Assembly: GCA_020746875.1 (NCBI GenBank)
Contig: JAGTJL010000011.1
Location: 1,922,001 to 1,986,000, forward strand
DNA from: Rhexocercosporidium sp. MPI-PUGE-AT-0058
Lineage: Eukaryota; Ascomycota; Leotiomycetes; Helotiales
Length of the DNA stretch: 64,000 bases
Reading direction: 5' to 3'
Below, piece after piece: positions 25,574-39,036 of this stretch. The stretch's first letter is position 1, and each line of letters opens with the position of its first letter. The position numbers and the translations under genes are program-made. A model generated the notes under the pieces. That model was not told the DNA's origin and made no database searches. It saw only the letters and a list, made by a program, of their open reading frames with translations.

Positions 25574-26760
25574 ATGCCTTTTAAAGCTTTTAAAATAGCG
25601 ATTACACGTATTAATAATTAAATTATAACTCGTTAAATAAGTTTTTTTTAAATTTAATTCCTTAACTTTATTTTTAAATAACTTTATTATTATTAAATTA
25701 ATCGCTAATAATTATATTATAAGATTTTAAAAATAAGTTTAATAATTAAGAAGTATTTAATAATAAGCTTATTAATAAGCTTATTAATAATCTTCCTCCT
25801 ACTCGTTCGGTCGTTAAAATAAATCCTAAAGATAATTAATTATATTTTCTTTACGTAAAAATGAAAATGCGCTTATTAATAACTTTAATAATAAATTAAT
25901 TTGCCTTCGATCGTTTTGTGCTAAATTAAGTTCGTTATTTAAAAAGACTTTTAAGCGTTCTTTTAATATTTTATTATTATTATTTATATTAAATAAAAGC
26001 GTTATTATATTAAATGAAAATAGCTTTTAATATACCCTTTTTACTTTACGCGTCTCGCGTTTTAATTCGAGTCTTTTTTTTTTGCCTTTTCTTTTACTTT
26101 TAAGACTTATATTTATTCTTTATTAACTTTAAAAAAGCGTAAATTATCTTATACTTTATTTAAGCCTCGCTCTTTTATTAAGCGCGCTTAAAGTATATAT
26201 ATATTTTTTAAAGTTTACTTTGTATTAATAACTTATTTTATTTATATTAATTAAAATTTAAAAAAAGAGTTTACGAATCTTTATTTATTATATATTCGCG
26301 CTACTATTTATAGCCGTAATAATTATAAATACTACTTTATTAATACTCTCGCTATTAAAAGTCGATATTATAATTATACCTTCGGTTATAAGTACGAGTC
26401 TATTACGGGAAATATACTTAAGTATAACAAAAAATTAATTATAATTATAAACTTAAATAATAAAAAAATATAATAATTATATTATAATTAATCGAGTATT
26501 TTATTAACTAATTCATAAAGTATTAAAAAGTATAAAACTACTTTAAAAGCCTTAATAAAAGACTTAGTAAATAATAAAAAATTTAATAAAAATATAAAAT
26601 TAAATTTTCTAATACGTTTTTAAAAGTTAAGTTTAAAGCGTAATAAAAAGGATAACTTTAATAATAATATTAATATTAATATAAGATCTTTAGTAAAGTT
26701 TAGTAATTTTATATAAAGTTTAGAGAAGTTCGCGAAAATCTTAAAGACAATAGTTATTTA
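25574..26760 (+). pseudogene. plus-strand ORF between pol and 3' LTR of copia element R
   Basis: A frame starting MPFKAFKIAITRINN near 25574 continues with many stops past a segment YFINTLAIKSRYYNYTF near 26330. It is antisense to the copia genes. Like the plus-strand ORF at 11240 in copia element 1, it lies between pol and the 3' LTR, begins MP-, and has an aromatic/Cys-like block. Its family is not recognised. Confidence 0.4.
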
Positions 26761-26812
26761 TTAATTGAAGCTTAAAGTAAATTTTTTTATACTTTTAATA
26801 AATTATTTATAA

Positions 26813-26895
26813 GCTTAAGACGGATTTAAATAGTCTTTGCTTAGGCTTAAGCTGGATTTAAGTAGACTTTGCTTAAGTTTAAGTTGGATTTCGCG
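26813..26895. repeat. 32-bp tandem repeat, about 2.6 copies
   Basis: Units begin GCTTAAGACGGATTTAA (26813), GCTTAAGCTGGATTTAA (26845) and GTTTAAGTTGGATTT (26877). They lie just beyond the end of the copia element R RNase H. Confidence 0.8.
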
Positions 26896-26999
26896 TTTAT
26901 TTTCGGCGTTTTTAAAGCGTAAATACTTAAAATATTAAATTAGAAAAGTTTTATAAATAAAAGATTATATAAAGATTTTCTTAATATATTTTTAATAAA

Positions 27000-29900
27000 T
27001 ATATTTAAAGCTTTTTAATTTAAGATCAGTAATTATTAAAGTTTAAAAGTGCTTTAAAAAGCTCGAATTTCTAGCGAGATAAATTTTTTATAAGCTTATT
27101 AATAAATATATTAGCGGTTAAAAGATATATTATTTTAAATAATTTATAAATATACTCTTATTTAAATTATATATTTTAAATATTTATATAACGAAGCTTA
27201 ATAATAATCCTTTTAATATTATTTATAACTAGTTTAATTATTTATTAATTATTATAAAAGATTTCTTAAGTCTTACCGACATTAAAAGCTAAGTTTTAAA
27301 AGAATCGTTAAAGAGTTATAACTTCTTTTTCAATATACTTTAATATTAATAATTCCGCTTTAATAATTAACGTAGTAATTATAAATTACTTTAATATTTT
27401 TAAATTACTAGCTCGTTAAATAATAAGATTATATAACCATAAAATAACTTTTTTATTTCGACGTTATTTATAAAAGATATATTTAAAGTAATATAAAGCG
27501 TTCTTTATTAATTACTTTTATATATAATTCTTAAAAAGCGCGTATTAAATAAATAATAAATAAGTTAATATATAATTATAAAATACTTTAAATTAAGATT
27601 TATTATAAACTATAAGAGTTAGGCAATCGTAAAAGCTATGTTTAGTCTTATAACGATTATTATATATAATACCGACTTATTTTTTTTTAATAAACTTTAA
27701 TATTTTTTTTAAAGCTTATCTTTTATATTTAATAAAATTAATTTAAAGGAGCGGTATTATAAGATATCTTTTATTAATTTACTTAAACTTTTAAGAAATC
27801 TTTTTAATATATTAATTATAAACTAAAGAAATAATCTTACGCTTTTTATTACGTATTATTTTAATTCTTAAGAATTATTTAATATTTTTAAGATTATATA
27901 TATTATACGTTTAATTTAATCGCTTAATAAAATTCTATTTAAGCTTTAAGTTGTCTTGATAATAAAGCACTTAAATATTATTTACGTAAAATAAAATAAA
28001 GATTTATAATTAAAATTTATAAATATATACGGTTTTTTTTTAAATATAAAATTAACCTTAAATTTATTAACGTTTTATTAATATATTTATGTTATAAATA
28101 TAAAGAGTCATACATTTTATAAAAAACGCAATTAACTCGTAATATATATTTAAGCTTATTAAAACTTAAAAGGAATTTATAATATACGGTTTTATTATTT
28201 ATATTTCGAAAAGTATTAATAAACGTATTAATTACGTTAAAACACTTAACTTTTAAGTTAAAATAAGTTGCGAGCGCTATAATAATTTAAAAGGATTTAA
28301 TTAAAAGCGTATTAATATATATAAAGACAATTATTAATTTACTTTAGAAATTATTTTATATAATAATTTAAGATTTATATTTTAAAGTATATTATTTTAA
28401 ATTTAATTTATACTTAAAGACTTATATAAGCGAAATAAATATTAATATAATATTTAAATTAAATACTTTTAAAATTTAATAACTTTATTTATTATTTTTA
28501 TTTTTAAGTTTATATTTTCTTTAAATTACTCTTTTATTAAGTAAATTTTAAGATTCTTTTATTATTTTAATTTAAATAAAAGATTTTAAACTTTAATTTA
28601 AAAAAGTAAGATTTTCTTTTTTAATAATTAATAGCTTAATTATATTATTATTATAATTATATAATATATATTTTTATTAAATTTTAAAGACAATTTTATT
28701 ATTTTAATAATATATATTAATTAAATATTAACTTTTAAAGCATTTAATTAATTTTAAACCGAAGATTATTATATTAATCGAGGATTTAATTACTCTCGAG
28801 ATTAAGCTTACCCTTAAGCTTAATATTACCTTTATTAAAACGTATTTATTTAAGAATAATTATAAGTATTATAAATACTTTATTATTTTAATCTTTTTAT
28901 AATCTTTTTTTTTAATTAACTTTTTTACTTTTATTAAGCTTTTAATAAATATACTTAATTTTAATTAAGTTTTTTTTATTATAATTTAAGAGCGTATTAT
29001 TTTATTTATTTTACTTTTATTATTTAAATATTTTATATTTTAATTTAAAGATATAATATTAAAATTATTATTAAAGTCTTTTTTTATAATCAAGGTTTTG
29101 ACGATATTTAAATCTTAATATATAATAATAAACGCAAATTTCGCGCTTAATTTTATAATACGTTTAAATCTCGATTTATAAATTATATACTTTTACGTAA
29201 ATTAAATACTTTTAAGTCTTATTTTATATTTAAAATAAACTTTTAATTTAATGTATTCTTTTTTAATTTTTAATTTTATTTAGGAAAGCTTTTTAAAATA
29301 AAAATATATTCCGGAATTAAAAGTTTACTTATTATATTTAAGCTATTAATATATTCTTTTACTCCCGAGTTCTAACTCTTAAAGCTTTTAATTCGTTTAA
29401 TATATAATTAAAATAAGTTTTCGCTTAAGATATTCGTATTATTTTCTTTAATAATTATATTTTTAATAATATTTTTAATAATTCTAGCTTAATTTATAAT
29501 AAACTTATTCTTTTCGATAAGATTATAAATAAACCGGGCTTTTTAAATCGTAATCTTCTTTTTTTTATTTAAGATAATATAAAAGTCATTTTCGTTAAAG
29601 CGTATATTACACGTAATAATTATTTTATCGAGATATAAAATTTAAATCTTATAAATATTAAAAGCGTAAAAACTTATAAAATATTTAATATACGAACGCG
29701 TAATTATTTTAAATATTATTTTATTTTGCTTTTTAATTCTTTTTATTATTAATAAGTACGCTTTATAATTATATATATTAATCTTATTTTAATTTAATTT
29801 AAAATTTATAATAAGTTTTATAATAAGCGGTAGATTATATTATTAAAAATAGTTTCGAAACTATTTGTCGTTAACTTTAATAAGTAATAGGTAATTATTT

Positions 29901-31300
29901 ACTTGCCTTAGGCTTTTATTATATAAATAAATCCTTATAAGTGTATATTTAATATTTAAATTTATTAAGAAATTAATTAATAATCTTATTTTAATACTTT
30001 TAATAATTACTTTTTAATTAACTCTTTCGGCCTTATTATTTAATTTATAAGTTATTATTAATAAGAGCTCGAGGTTAATTCCGAGCTTATTAGCTTATCT
30101 CTTATATTTTGTAAATTCCCGAATTATAATAATTACTTTTTCTTAATTATATTTAAATTTATATATTAAAAGTTTAAATTACTTTCGAATTTAAGCTTTA
30201 AAGCTTTTAATATAATAAAATACTTTATTATACTCTTTTATTTATAATATATAATTAACGAGTAAGCCGTTATACTTATATTTAAACACAAAGAGTTAAA
30301 AGTAATTACTTTAACATTTCGGATAATTAAATAAATCTTAAGTGACTTTTTAAAATAGTTTAAGGGATTTATTTTTTAATAAACGTTTAAAAATCATTTA
30401 AATAATATAAATCAAAATATATTACTTATACTTAATCCTTCTTATTACTTTAATAATCTTAACATTTTTTGCCGTGTTTATTAATTTCTTTAAAATATTC
30501 GAGCTTAAATAGCTTATTTATAAATATTAAATATACTCCGAGTCTATTTTAAAATGCTTATAATTTTTAAATAATTTATACGGCTTATTTACTTTTTTAA
30601 AAAGCGTTAAAAATATTATAATTCTTATAACGCTTAAAAGTATATTACAAGTGCTTAAAAAGTAAATTAAACGTGGCTTATATTTAAAGAAAACGAAGTT
30701 TTATTTACGTTTTAGCTATTATATTATATAATGTTTATTAATTAATAAGCCTTTCTTATTCTATTTTAAAGTATAGTTTATATTATAAAATTAAAGACTA
30801 GTCTTATAAAAATAAGCTTTAAAAATAATATTAATATAAAAGTTTTTTATAACCGCGACGTCGTAAAACGTAATATTAAATGATTTTTTATTCGGACCCC
30901 TAAGTATTTCTTTTATGACTTAAGTTCCGCGCCTAATAATAAGTAATTAAGAGCTCTCGCATTTAATTAAATCCTTAGGAGTGGATTTTATAAAAAATTC
31001 TTTTAATAATATTAAATAATTACTAATTAAATTAATTACTTTATAATTGTTTAGTAAAGTAAAGTTTAATAAAAAATAAAATGAATTCTAAAGGGAATAT
31101 ATATTTATAATTAAATACTTAACTAAATAAAGTAAAAGTATTAAATGCGCGTGAGTCTCGCTTATTCCTTTTTTTTTTAATAAGTTTTTAAGAAAAGTAA
31201 ACTTTTTTTTATTTAATTTATTAAATTCTTATTTATTTAATTTCATTAAAAGATTTTTTATTAATTAAGGGAAAGGCTTATTCCAGCTCATTTACTCGCG
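27000..31300 (-). pseudogene. copia element R pol
   Basis: The minus-strand counterpart of the left-arm pol, but complete at its 3' end: after the LFNEL residues (LFGG in the left copy) it continues through RNase H to about 27020. There is a reverse transcriptase region near 28100-27700 and integrase sequence upstream. Stops are dense and mutations are of RIP type. Because the two arms mutated independently, their comparison shows which sites changed. Confidence 0.75.
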
Positions 31301-32706
31301 AAGAGCTTTTTATTATAATATAATAAACCGCTATTAAATCTTATTATAATATTAATTATTTATTTTTAAGTTTAAACGAGTTATTTTATTTTAATATTTA
31401 ATAAATACTTTTTTATAAATTATTATTTAAAAATAAATATAATTTAAAAAAGACTAATAATAAGTTTTATTTTTTAAATATAAATATGCCTTTTTTATAA
31501 GTTTTCCTTTTGTTTTAAATCGGTTTAACTTTTTATTAAGTAAATTAAAAGCTTTCGAGTCGGGTGTTTTATTATTATTAAAGCGTAAACTAAGAATAAA
31601 GAAATAATTATGTCTTAATTTTTTATTAATAAACTATTAATATTAGCGATCGACTTAATTAAAATAAAACAATTATGCGAGCTATTTTAAGAAGTATTTA
31701 AGAGGTATTCCGAGCTCGTCGACTTCCTTAGTCTTAAGAAAGTACTTTTAAACTGATAAGTTATTAAAGTTATTAATTACGATTAAGAAAAGGTTAATAC
31801 TAAGGGTATTAAGCACTTCCGGCATATAATATAAATTCTTTTTACGAATTAGTTTTTAATATTATATAATTTAAACCTTTAAATTTTAAACGTTTTTTAT
31901 ATTTAAAGATTATAAGTAATCTTAATAAGTTGTCGTCTAAATCGTTATATTCGTTTAATATAAAACTATCTTAAGCGTGTAAATTAATACTTAAATATTA
32001 ACTCTTTTTTTAATAATAAATTATATAACGGCTATATTAAAGAATTAACGACTTATAGTTTTCTTAATTTATTTATAAAGCTTAAAGTATACCGTAGTTC
32101 GTAATTATTATATCGCGTACTTTATAATATACGCTTTAACTTCGGCCTCGGCTTCCTTTTAATAAAATTCTACGGTTATTTTAATAAACTCGTGCAGTCG
32201 AGAAAAAAAAAAGGTAATAAAAGCGTTAAAGTTTATAATTATTTAGTCCGAGGAAGACGTAATTATTATATAATAATTAAGCGTCTATTTTTAAAGTTAT
32301 TCGTTATACTTATTTATTTTTATTATATAATTTAATTTAACGAGATTATTCTTTTATTAAGCGATTTACTCGGCGGTCCGTGAATTTTTATTAATAATTT
32401 TAATTAATATTTTTATATTTAAAGTATTTAAGTTAATAAAGGACTAGAGTCTAAGCATTTAAACGTTAAGAGTTAAATGATTTATTTATAACAAAAAGTT
32501 TTTAAGCTTTAAATATATAATATTTACGTTAAGACCGTTAAGACTATTATATAATAATATTTCGATAATCGCGTTAAGAAAGACATTAAGGTTTAAGCGT
32601 AAAAAAAGGAAACGAAAATTATAAAGTTAAAGTTAAATAAGCTTAATTAAAGCTCGAAATCTATATATATTAAAAGTAACTTTTAAAGATAAATGTAGCT
32701 CTTAAT

Positions 32707-32895
32707 TATTATATAAAAATAAAATAAGTTTTTAATAGTTTAAAAGCTTTACGATTAACGTAAAGAGTAAGAGTTTAAAAAATATATTAAAATAAGCGTT
32801 ACCCTTTATAAAAAAGGACTGTGACTCGAGTATATATATACGTGAGTGCTTACGAGAGCATACACATGACTAGTAGACTGCGCTAGGGCGCGACA
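32707..32895 (-). repeat. 189-bp copia LTR, copy 3
   Basis: It starts TATTATATAAAAAT (TGTCGTATAAAAGT after transitions) and ends GGGCGCGACA. It is the outer boundary of the right arm. Confidence 0.85.
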
Positions 32896-33210
32896 TTTTT
32901 CTAAATATAATACGAGATATACGATATCTTAATCTTATAAAGCTTCTTAACAGATAATTATTTATAATACATATTACTCTTACTAAGAATAGGCTCTTAT
33001 ATAAATTACCCGCACTTCTCGATTCCGGAGCTAATAATTATTATTTTATTAATTATTTTCCTTTAAAATCTCTTTCTTTCTTTTTAAAACCTTTAATTCA
33101 CTTACTGCTAAATACTATTCTTATTAAAAGTTACGATAATGCTTTTAATAAAATTATTACTTATTATATTATATTAAACGTTACAATAAATAAGCGTTTA
33201 TAATCTTTTA
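32896..33210 (+). pseudogene. retrotransposon protease fragment
   Basis: About 300 bp between two LTRs translate to LPALLDSGANNYYFIN (near 33010-33055), the aspartic protease motif of Ty3/gypsy-type elements, followed by a few dozen matching residues. Neither end of the parent element is visible: it stops at the copia LTR on the left and at another copia element on the right. Confidence 0.6.
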
Positions 33211-33520
33211 TATTGGATTTGACTTCGGCAACTCGTGCCGATTCTACCTTAGAATAGCCGAAGGAGTTTCTATTACTTACGCGGCCTGGAAATTACCTTT
33301 GTATTCCGGGAAATTATACTTGTATTTAATTACGTAGCTCGTATAAGCTACGTAATTAGTTACGTAATTATAAAAGCGTTTAAAAAAGCTATTATTTTAT
33401 ATATAGCTACCGAAGAGCTCTTTTAGCTCTTTAAGTAAGTAAGCAAGTAATTCTCTTTCTTTAATTACGTATCCTTACTTACTGCGCTTCCTTATTCTGA
33501 TTGGCTCACCTATTCTCATA
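33211..33520 (+). repeat. 5' LTR of copia element 2
   Basis: This 310-bp LTR starts TATTGGATTTGAC (TGTTGG before G to A change) and ends TATTCTCATA. It includes the block ACTCGTGCCGATTCTACC seen in all four family members. Confidence 0.85.
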
Positions 33521-34887
33521 TGGTAATAATTCGTTAAGGCGGCTAATAATATCAGTTACAGATACACCTCCCGATCGAGACGCCTAGCTGAGCTTTCTCG
33601 GCTAATACCGCTTCGGCTAATACTGCTTCGGCTGCTTCCGTTTAAACGCTTGTCGATAAAGCTATACTAGCTTCTCTTGACTGAAGTAAGCTAGACTCCT
33701 TTAAGCCTTTACTAACCCGATTAAGACGTAATACGGACCCGAGGCCTTTAATCCTAAGACTAAACCTTAAGGAAATCATAACTTAGCGGTCCTTAGACGT
33801 TATAAGCGTGCGTAATTACTTAAATTGCAGTTTTAGGTCTTATAATAAACTTCTTATTCTTAAATGCTTATACTTTTTACGGCGCTAATAATGGCTAAAA
33901 GTAGCGTGCTAGCGTAGCTTATATTAAGGAGTGGCTGTCCGGATCGTTATTAGTCTAATACAAATTATAATAGTTTTTAAGCTTTATTAATTACATAAGA
34001 AGCTATCCTCGGAGAGGGTTATAACTAATTAAGCTTATTTACTTCCTGTGAAAGAAACTGAGCTAGTAGTAGCGCTAGTATTATAATAAGAGCCTAAGCA
34101 GACCGCTAGGAACCCTATTATAATATTAATTAAGCGAAACCTTCGGTAAGGTAATATATAAGTCCTTAACAAGATTTTTTACTTTAATTAATTAATTTTA
34201 AATCGATTTAGGGCATATTAAATCAAGGAAAGTAGCTTTAACGTAAGGTTAAAGACTTAAATAAAGTCTAAGACTGAAATAATCCAATAAATTATTATAA
34301 GTAATAAAATAGCCTAAAAGAATTAAAGCTAAACTCAATCGAGACAAGCTTAAAATAGCTGCTACTGCTTTTAAAGGAGAGAAGTTAATAAGGAAATCTA
34401 ATTATATTAAATAAATAAATCCCGCTAATTTATTCCTGGAATTTAACGGCTATATGCCTTATATTTCCGGTAAAACTTTACTTCCGGAATAATCCTTATA
34501 TTACGCTAAGGGTACCGAAGGAAGTAGAGCCGTATTAGCCTTTTATTCTCAAGAGCTAGCCGTAAAATATTATGAAAAGCTAGATTACTTCGAGACTTAA
34601 AGTCAAAAAGCGCTAAGAGCGCTAAAATCGATTATATTACTGGAAAATAAAGAGCAATTTAAAGACAAAGATACGGCTAAAAAATTATAAAATGCTATTT
34701 AATTTACTTTCGGCTAATTAACGCTTAAGTTAATCGGCCGTTATATAAATTAAATCGTCGATTTTAATTACAGCTCTTATAAAAGTATAAACAAGTTTAT
34801 TAACGTAATCTAATCAAGCGCTATATACTTAAAGCAATAGACTGCGAGATTCCTAAGCTCGCAATTACTAGCTTAATATTAAAAGGC

Positions 34888-35430
34888 TTGCCGAGCTCTT
34901 TCAACGCCTTTTCGTCTTATAAATACGAGAAAATATTAAGTGATTTTAAGAATATCGATATTAATAATCTAATTAACGACTTAATTTCAGAAGATCGTAT
35001 AAGCGCTAACGCTGATCTTAACGCTAATAAAGCGTTTAAAGGCGGCAAAGGCGGTAATAAGAAGTATTATAATAAGTGTAAAGTCACGGGACATATAACG
35101 TTTACGTGCCGGATCTTATATCCTGAGCTAACGCTGAATAATTCGGAAAACCCGAATAAAAGGCTTAATAATAAGCTTAAAAAAGCGAAGGAATTAAAAA
35201 GCAAGCTAAAAACAGAGTCTAATAAGGCTATTATAGCCGTATCTAAGACTATTACGCTGCTAAATAAGCACGTGACGGCTAGAAAACTTATAAAGGCATA
35301 TATAAACGACTTACTCTTATTAAAGGATAAGTTAAATATAAAGCTTAAAGTGCAGCTTAAACCTTTCTTATTTATAAGTACTTTTCTAAATATTATAATA
35401 AAAGACTTAAGCGAGTCCGATTCTGATTAA
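34888..35430 (+). pseudogene. copia element 2 gag, C-terminal part
   Basis: The longest open frame in the AT-rich block. The product carries a Gly/Lys-rich stretch and a zinc knuckle, CKVTGHITFTC near 35078-35110. The first knuckle Cys reads Tyr (NKCK preceded by YY), as a TGT to TAT change would give. A Lys-rich, probably coiled region follows. The frame starts in the middle of gag: upstream gag sequence from about 33700 is present with stops. In an active element it would bind the RNA genome; here it is a fossil. Confidence 0.6.
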
Positions 35431-35439
35431 TCAGAAAGA

Positions 35440-38400
35440 GATATTATAAATTAAGCTTTTAGAACCGTTTATAATTATAGACTAATTCTAGACTCCGGTG
35501 CTAACAAGCATTATACGCCTAATAAAAGATGATTACTTAACTATTAGCTTACCCTTCGAAAATCGGTTATAATCGCTAACGGCGACGTATTACTAATATT
35601 AAGCACAGGAAATATTCCTATTAAAGGCAATAATAGCTTAAAAGTAATTATATAGCGGGTAAATTATATTCCGGGGCTAAAAACGACCCTTTTAAGCTTA
35701 AAGGAAATGATTAAAAAAAGCTAATTAATTAACTTTACCGAGAATAATGCTTTATTAACGTATAAAAAGGGCTAATTATAAGCTAAATAAAATTATAAGG
35801 CTTATTACGTTTAAGCGGAAGTCGGTAATAACGCTCTCGAACCTGTAATATTTCAGGTAGAATCGAATACTTTATTAAACCTTTATTATAAGAGGCTAAT
35901 ATATATAAATAAAAAATCGATTCTTAAAACGATCGAGAAAAATTATAAATTAAAGAAAATCTAATAAAAAGACAAGCTAACCGACTATAACGCTTGTAAT
36001 AGCGGTAAAATGCACGTGATCGGTAATAAAAAGCTTATATTAAACGCGCTACTTCTGATTATATTCAATATTAATATTATAAGGCTTTTTAAAGTCAATA
36101 GACTTAAAATAAAGCGTTATATCTTTATAATCACGTATAAAAGATCACGAGTTATATAATTATACGCTTTAAAACTCAAAGCCGACGCTTATAACGTACT
36201 TATTAACTTTTATAATATAATAAATATATAATTTAATTAAAAAGAAATTAAATTTATAGCGAATATTAAAGCTTTTAAGCTTAATAACGTAAAAGAATTT
36301 AAGTTTAATAAGTAAATTTATTTTTATAAGTAAAAAAGGTATATATATGAATATATTGGCTCTTATTCCCTTTTCTAAAACGGGATAGCCGAAAGGTTAA
36401 ATAAATACTTAATAAAACGGCTAATTAGCGTTTATAAAGCTAAGAGAATACTTTTGTTTTTATAGCCTTATTTATTATAAAAGATAACTTATATTAAGAA
36501 TGGGTTATATAATTCCGTTATAAAGAAGACGCTTTTTGAAGCTTTATACGGTAAATTATTAATAATCGATTATATTTGTATATTAGGCTTTTTAACTTAC
36601 GTACTTAAGAATAAAAGAGCTGTTATAAGCTTTAAAAACGTCTTAATTAAAGAGCATTTAATCCTTAAGAATGATATAACGGAAGAAACCGAATTCAATT
36701 ATATAATCGAAATACTTGAAGAATTTGAAGGCGCTAGTAATAATATTATTACGCTAATAAGTAGTATTAACGACGAAATACTTAAAAAGGGTAATATAAG
36801 CGAAAAGTCGCTTATTGACTAATTAGAGGGCGAGAAAACGGATTTTGAAAACGAATTCGACTTATTCGTATAAGAGCTCCTTTAAACGCCAAAATCTAAT
36901 AAGAAGCCTAATACGGCTAGCCCGGAAATGCTTAAGGCGCTTATTAAAAGGCTTAGAAAGGATTATTTAAGCTAAGAGCTTAACGTCGTAACTAGAAACG
37001 CTAGTACTAGCGCCAAAGACTCTAATAACTCTTCGGAAAATCAGCTAGTAATATACTTAAGCTTTAATACGGCTATTCGCTAGTTAAATAACTGGTTAAT
37101 CGAAGAGGAAAAAGAAGCTTTCTCCGTTTATAAAGACGCTAAGAGACTAGCTTTTATAGCTCTAATAAGCTTTAAAATCGACGAAGACCTCGATTAAAGG
37201 CTGATAAAGCTGCCCGAAGAACTAGAAGTTAATAAAGTCGTTATTAAACGAATTAAAAGCTTTTAAATTTACGAGCTTAAAAGCTTTAAAAAATAATAGC
37301 TTTTCCGTATAAGGATTATTAATTAAAAGCTATAGAAAAAAAAGCTAATTCCTTATAAAATCACGAGACTTAAGAAATAATGCTAAAAGACGCTAATAAA
37401 GCTTATAAGCCTTTAAAGACTAAATAAGTATATAAAATTAAAGAATTATTTAATTACTTCGAATTTAAAGCTAAATTCGTCGCTAAAAGGTTCGAGCAAC
37501 TTTATAGCCTTAATTATATAAATACTTTTGCTAACGTAATAAAACAAATAGCTTAGCGATTAATATTTGCCTTAGCGATTTTTTACGATTAGATTATATA
37601 GAAAGTCGATATGATTTCGGCTTTTACGCAAAGTAATATTAACGTAAATACTTTATATATAATGCTTCTAAAAGGCTTAAATGCCTAAAAATACGCTAGT
37701 AAACTACTCTTGCTTAATAAAGCTTTATACGGGCTAAAATAGTCAGTTAAGCTCTGGTTTATTACGCTAAAAGAAGTCTTAGCTAAAAATCTCGGTTTTC
37801 AAGCTTTAATTACCGAGAATTATATCTTAATTAATAAGGAGTAATAGCTTATTGTTTTTATTTACGTAAACGATTTAGCGATAATTAGCTTAAGCGTTAA
37901 TAATATTAAATCTTTTATTAAAGAGCTTAAAAAGTTCTTTAAATTAAAGGATTTAAAGCTAATAAAGGATTACTTAAATATAAATATCGAATATAACTTA
38001 AATAAAAGTTATATAAAGCTAAGCTAAGCGAATTATATTAAGAAAGTGCTAGCGTGGTTTAATATGACCGATTATAAGCCTAAAGATATATTAATAAATT
38101 CGAAGGTTAAGCTAGAATCTAATCTTAATTAAATTAATAAAGAAGAAATAAATTAATATCAGTAAATTATAAGCTGCCTCTTGTTTCTTACGCTAGCTAT
38201 TAGACCCGATATCTATTACTCGGTTATAAAGCTCGCTCGATTCGCTAATAACCTTAATATAAATTATATAATTGCTTTTAAAAACGTGCTTAAATACTTA
38301 AAAGAATTAAAAAAGCTAAAGCTAATCTACGAAAAAAGCTTTAGTTAATATATAAGCGGCTATTACGATGCCGATTACGCCGGAGATATTAAAACGGCTA

Positions 38401-38830
38401 AATCGATTAACAGCTTGAGCTTTTACTTAACGAGTTATTTATTTAGCTAAAAAAGCAAGTTCTAAAGTATTATAACTTAAAATATAATTAAAGCCGAATA
38501 TATAACTATTAATTCGGCTTTTAAAGAAGCTATTTATAAAAAGCAGCTTCTAACCGAATTAAGCTATTATATGCAAGAACAATTCCTTATTTATACGGAT
38601 AATAATAGCGCTCTCTTATTAGTTAATAACTCTTAATTTTATAAGAAAACTAAGTATATTATTATTAAATATTATTACTTTCGCGACCTTATAAATTAAA
38701 GCGAAATTAACTTAATTTATATAAAAGGATTTAAATAAAAAGCCGACGGCTTTACGAAGCCGCTAGATAAGCTTAAATTCATTAAATTCATAAGGCTTTT
38801 AAGACTAGCCGAATAAGGCTAAAGCGAAGG
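35440..38830 (+). pseudogene. copia element 2 pol
   Basis: Protease (LDSGANKH near 35490), GAG-pre-integrase and integrase (35.9-36.8 kb), reverse transcriptase (37440-38050, with FKAKFVAKRF, VDMISAFTQS and YVNDLAI in place of YVDDLAI) and RNase H (38170-38800, with YDADYAGD and KADGFTKPL). The domain order is that of Ty1/copia. Stops are fewer than in the copia elements at 18-33 kb, which suggests a somewhat younger copy. Confidence 0.8.
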
Positions 38831-38848
38831 AATAAGATTATAATTTAT

Positions 38849-38946
38849 ATTTTTTTTAATTATATCTGGCTTACTCTCCGTAAAGAGTATTTTATATATT
38901 TTTTTTAATTATATCTGGCTTACTCTCCGTAAAGAGTATTTTATAT
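38849..38946. repeat. 49-bp tandem duplication
   Basis: Two nearly identical 49-bp units contain ATATCTGGCTTACTCTCCG. They lie between the end of pol and the 3' LTR of copia element 2. Confidence 0.85.
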
Positions 38947-39036
38947 ATTTACTTTATTCTTGTAAATATAAGCTTTACTTTAAAGCTAGCTTATATATAA
39001 GCTTATAAGGCTATAACGGCACTTATGAAGAGAGCG

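Larger units (their letters stand above)
18456..32895. repeat. giant imperfect inverted repeat (two copia copies head to head)
   Basis: The left arm (about 18456-24604) is the reverse complement of the right arm (about 27430-32895). Landmarks are TGTCGCGCCCTAGCGCAG at 18456 against CTGCGCTAGGGCGCGACA ending at 32895, and a GAGG/ATTTAATTA-type block near 23200 mirrored near 28780. The left arm additionally holds two solo LTRs (19291-19592, 20278-20594). The spacer 24605-27430 holds a third LTR copy and the end of the right copia element. The arms are diverged by many transitions. Confidence 0.8.
24605..32895 (-). mobile_element. Ty1/copia element R, minus strand
   Basis: 189-bp LTRs in the same orientation lie at 24605-24793 and 32707-32895. 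Between them, on the minus strand, are a gag-like region (32.7-31.4 kb), integrase, reverse transcriptase (28.1-27.7 kb) and RNase H ending near 27020 (KFELFKALLNFNNY). The 2.2 kb between the end of pol and the left LTR contains a plus-strand frame. The flanking 5-mers, GCGGG and TTTTT, do not match, so one end has been rearranged. Confidence 0.7.
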
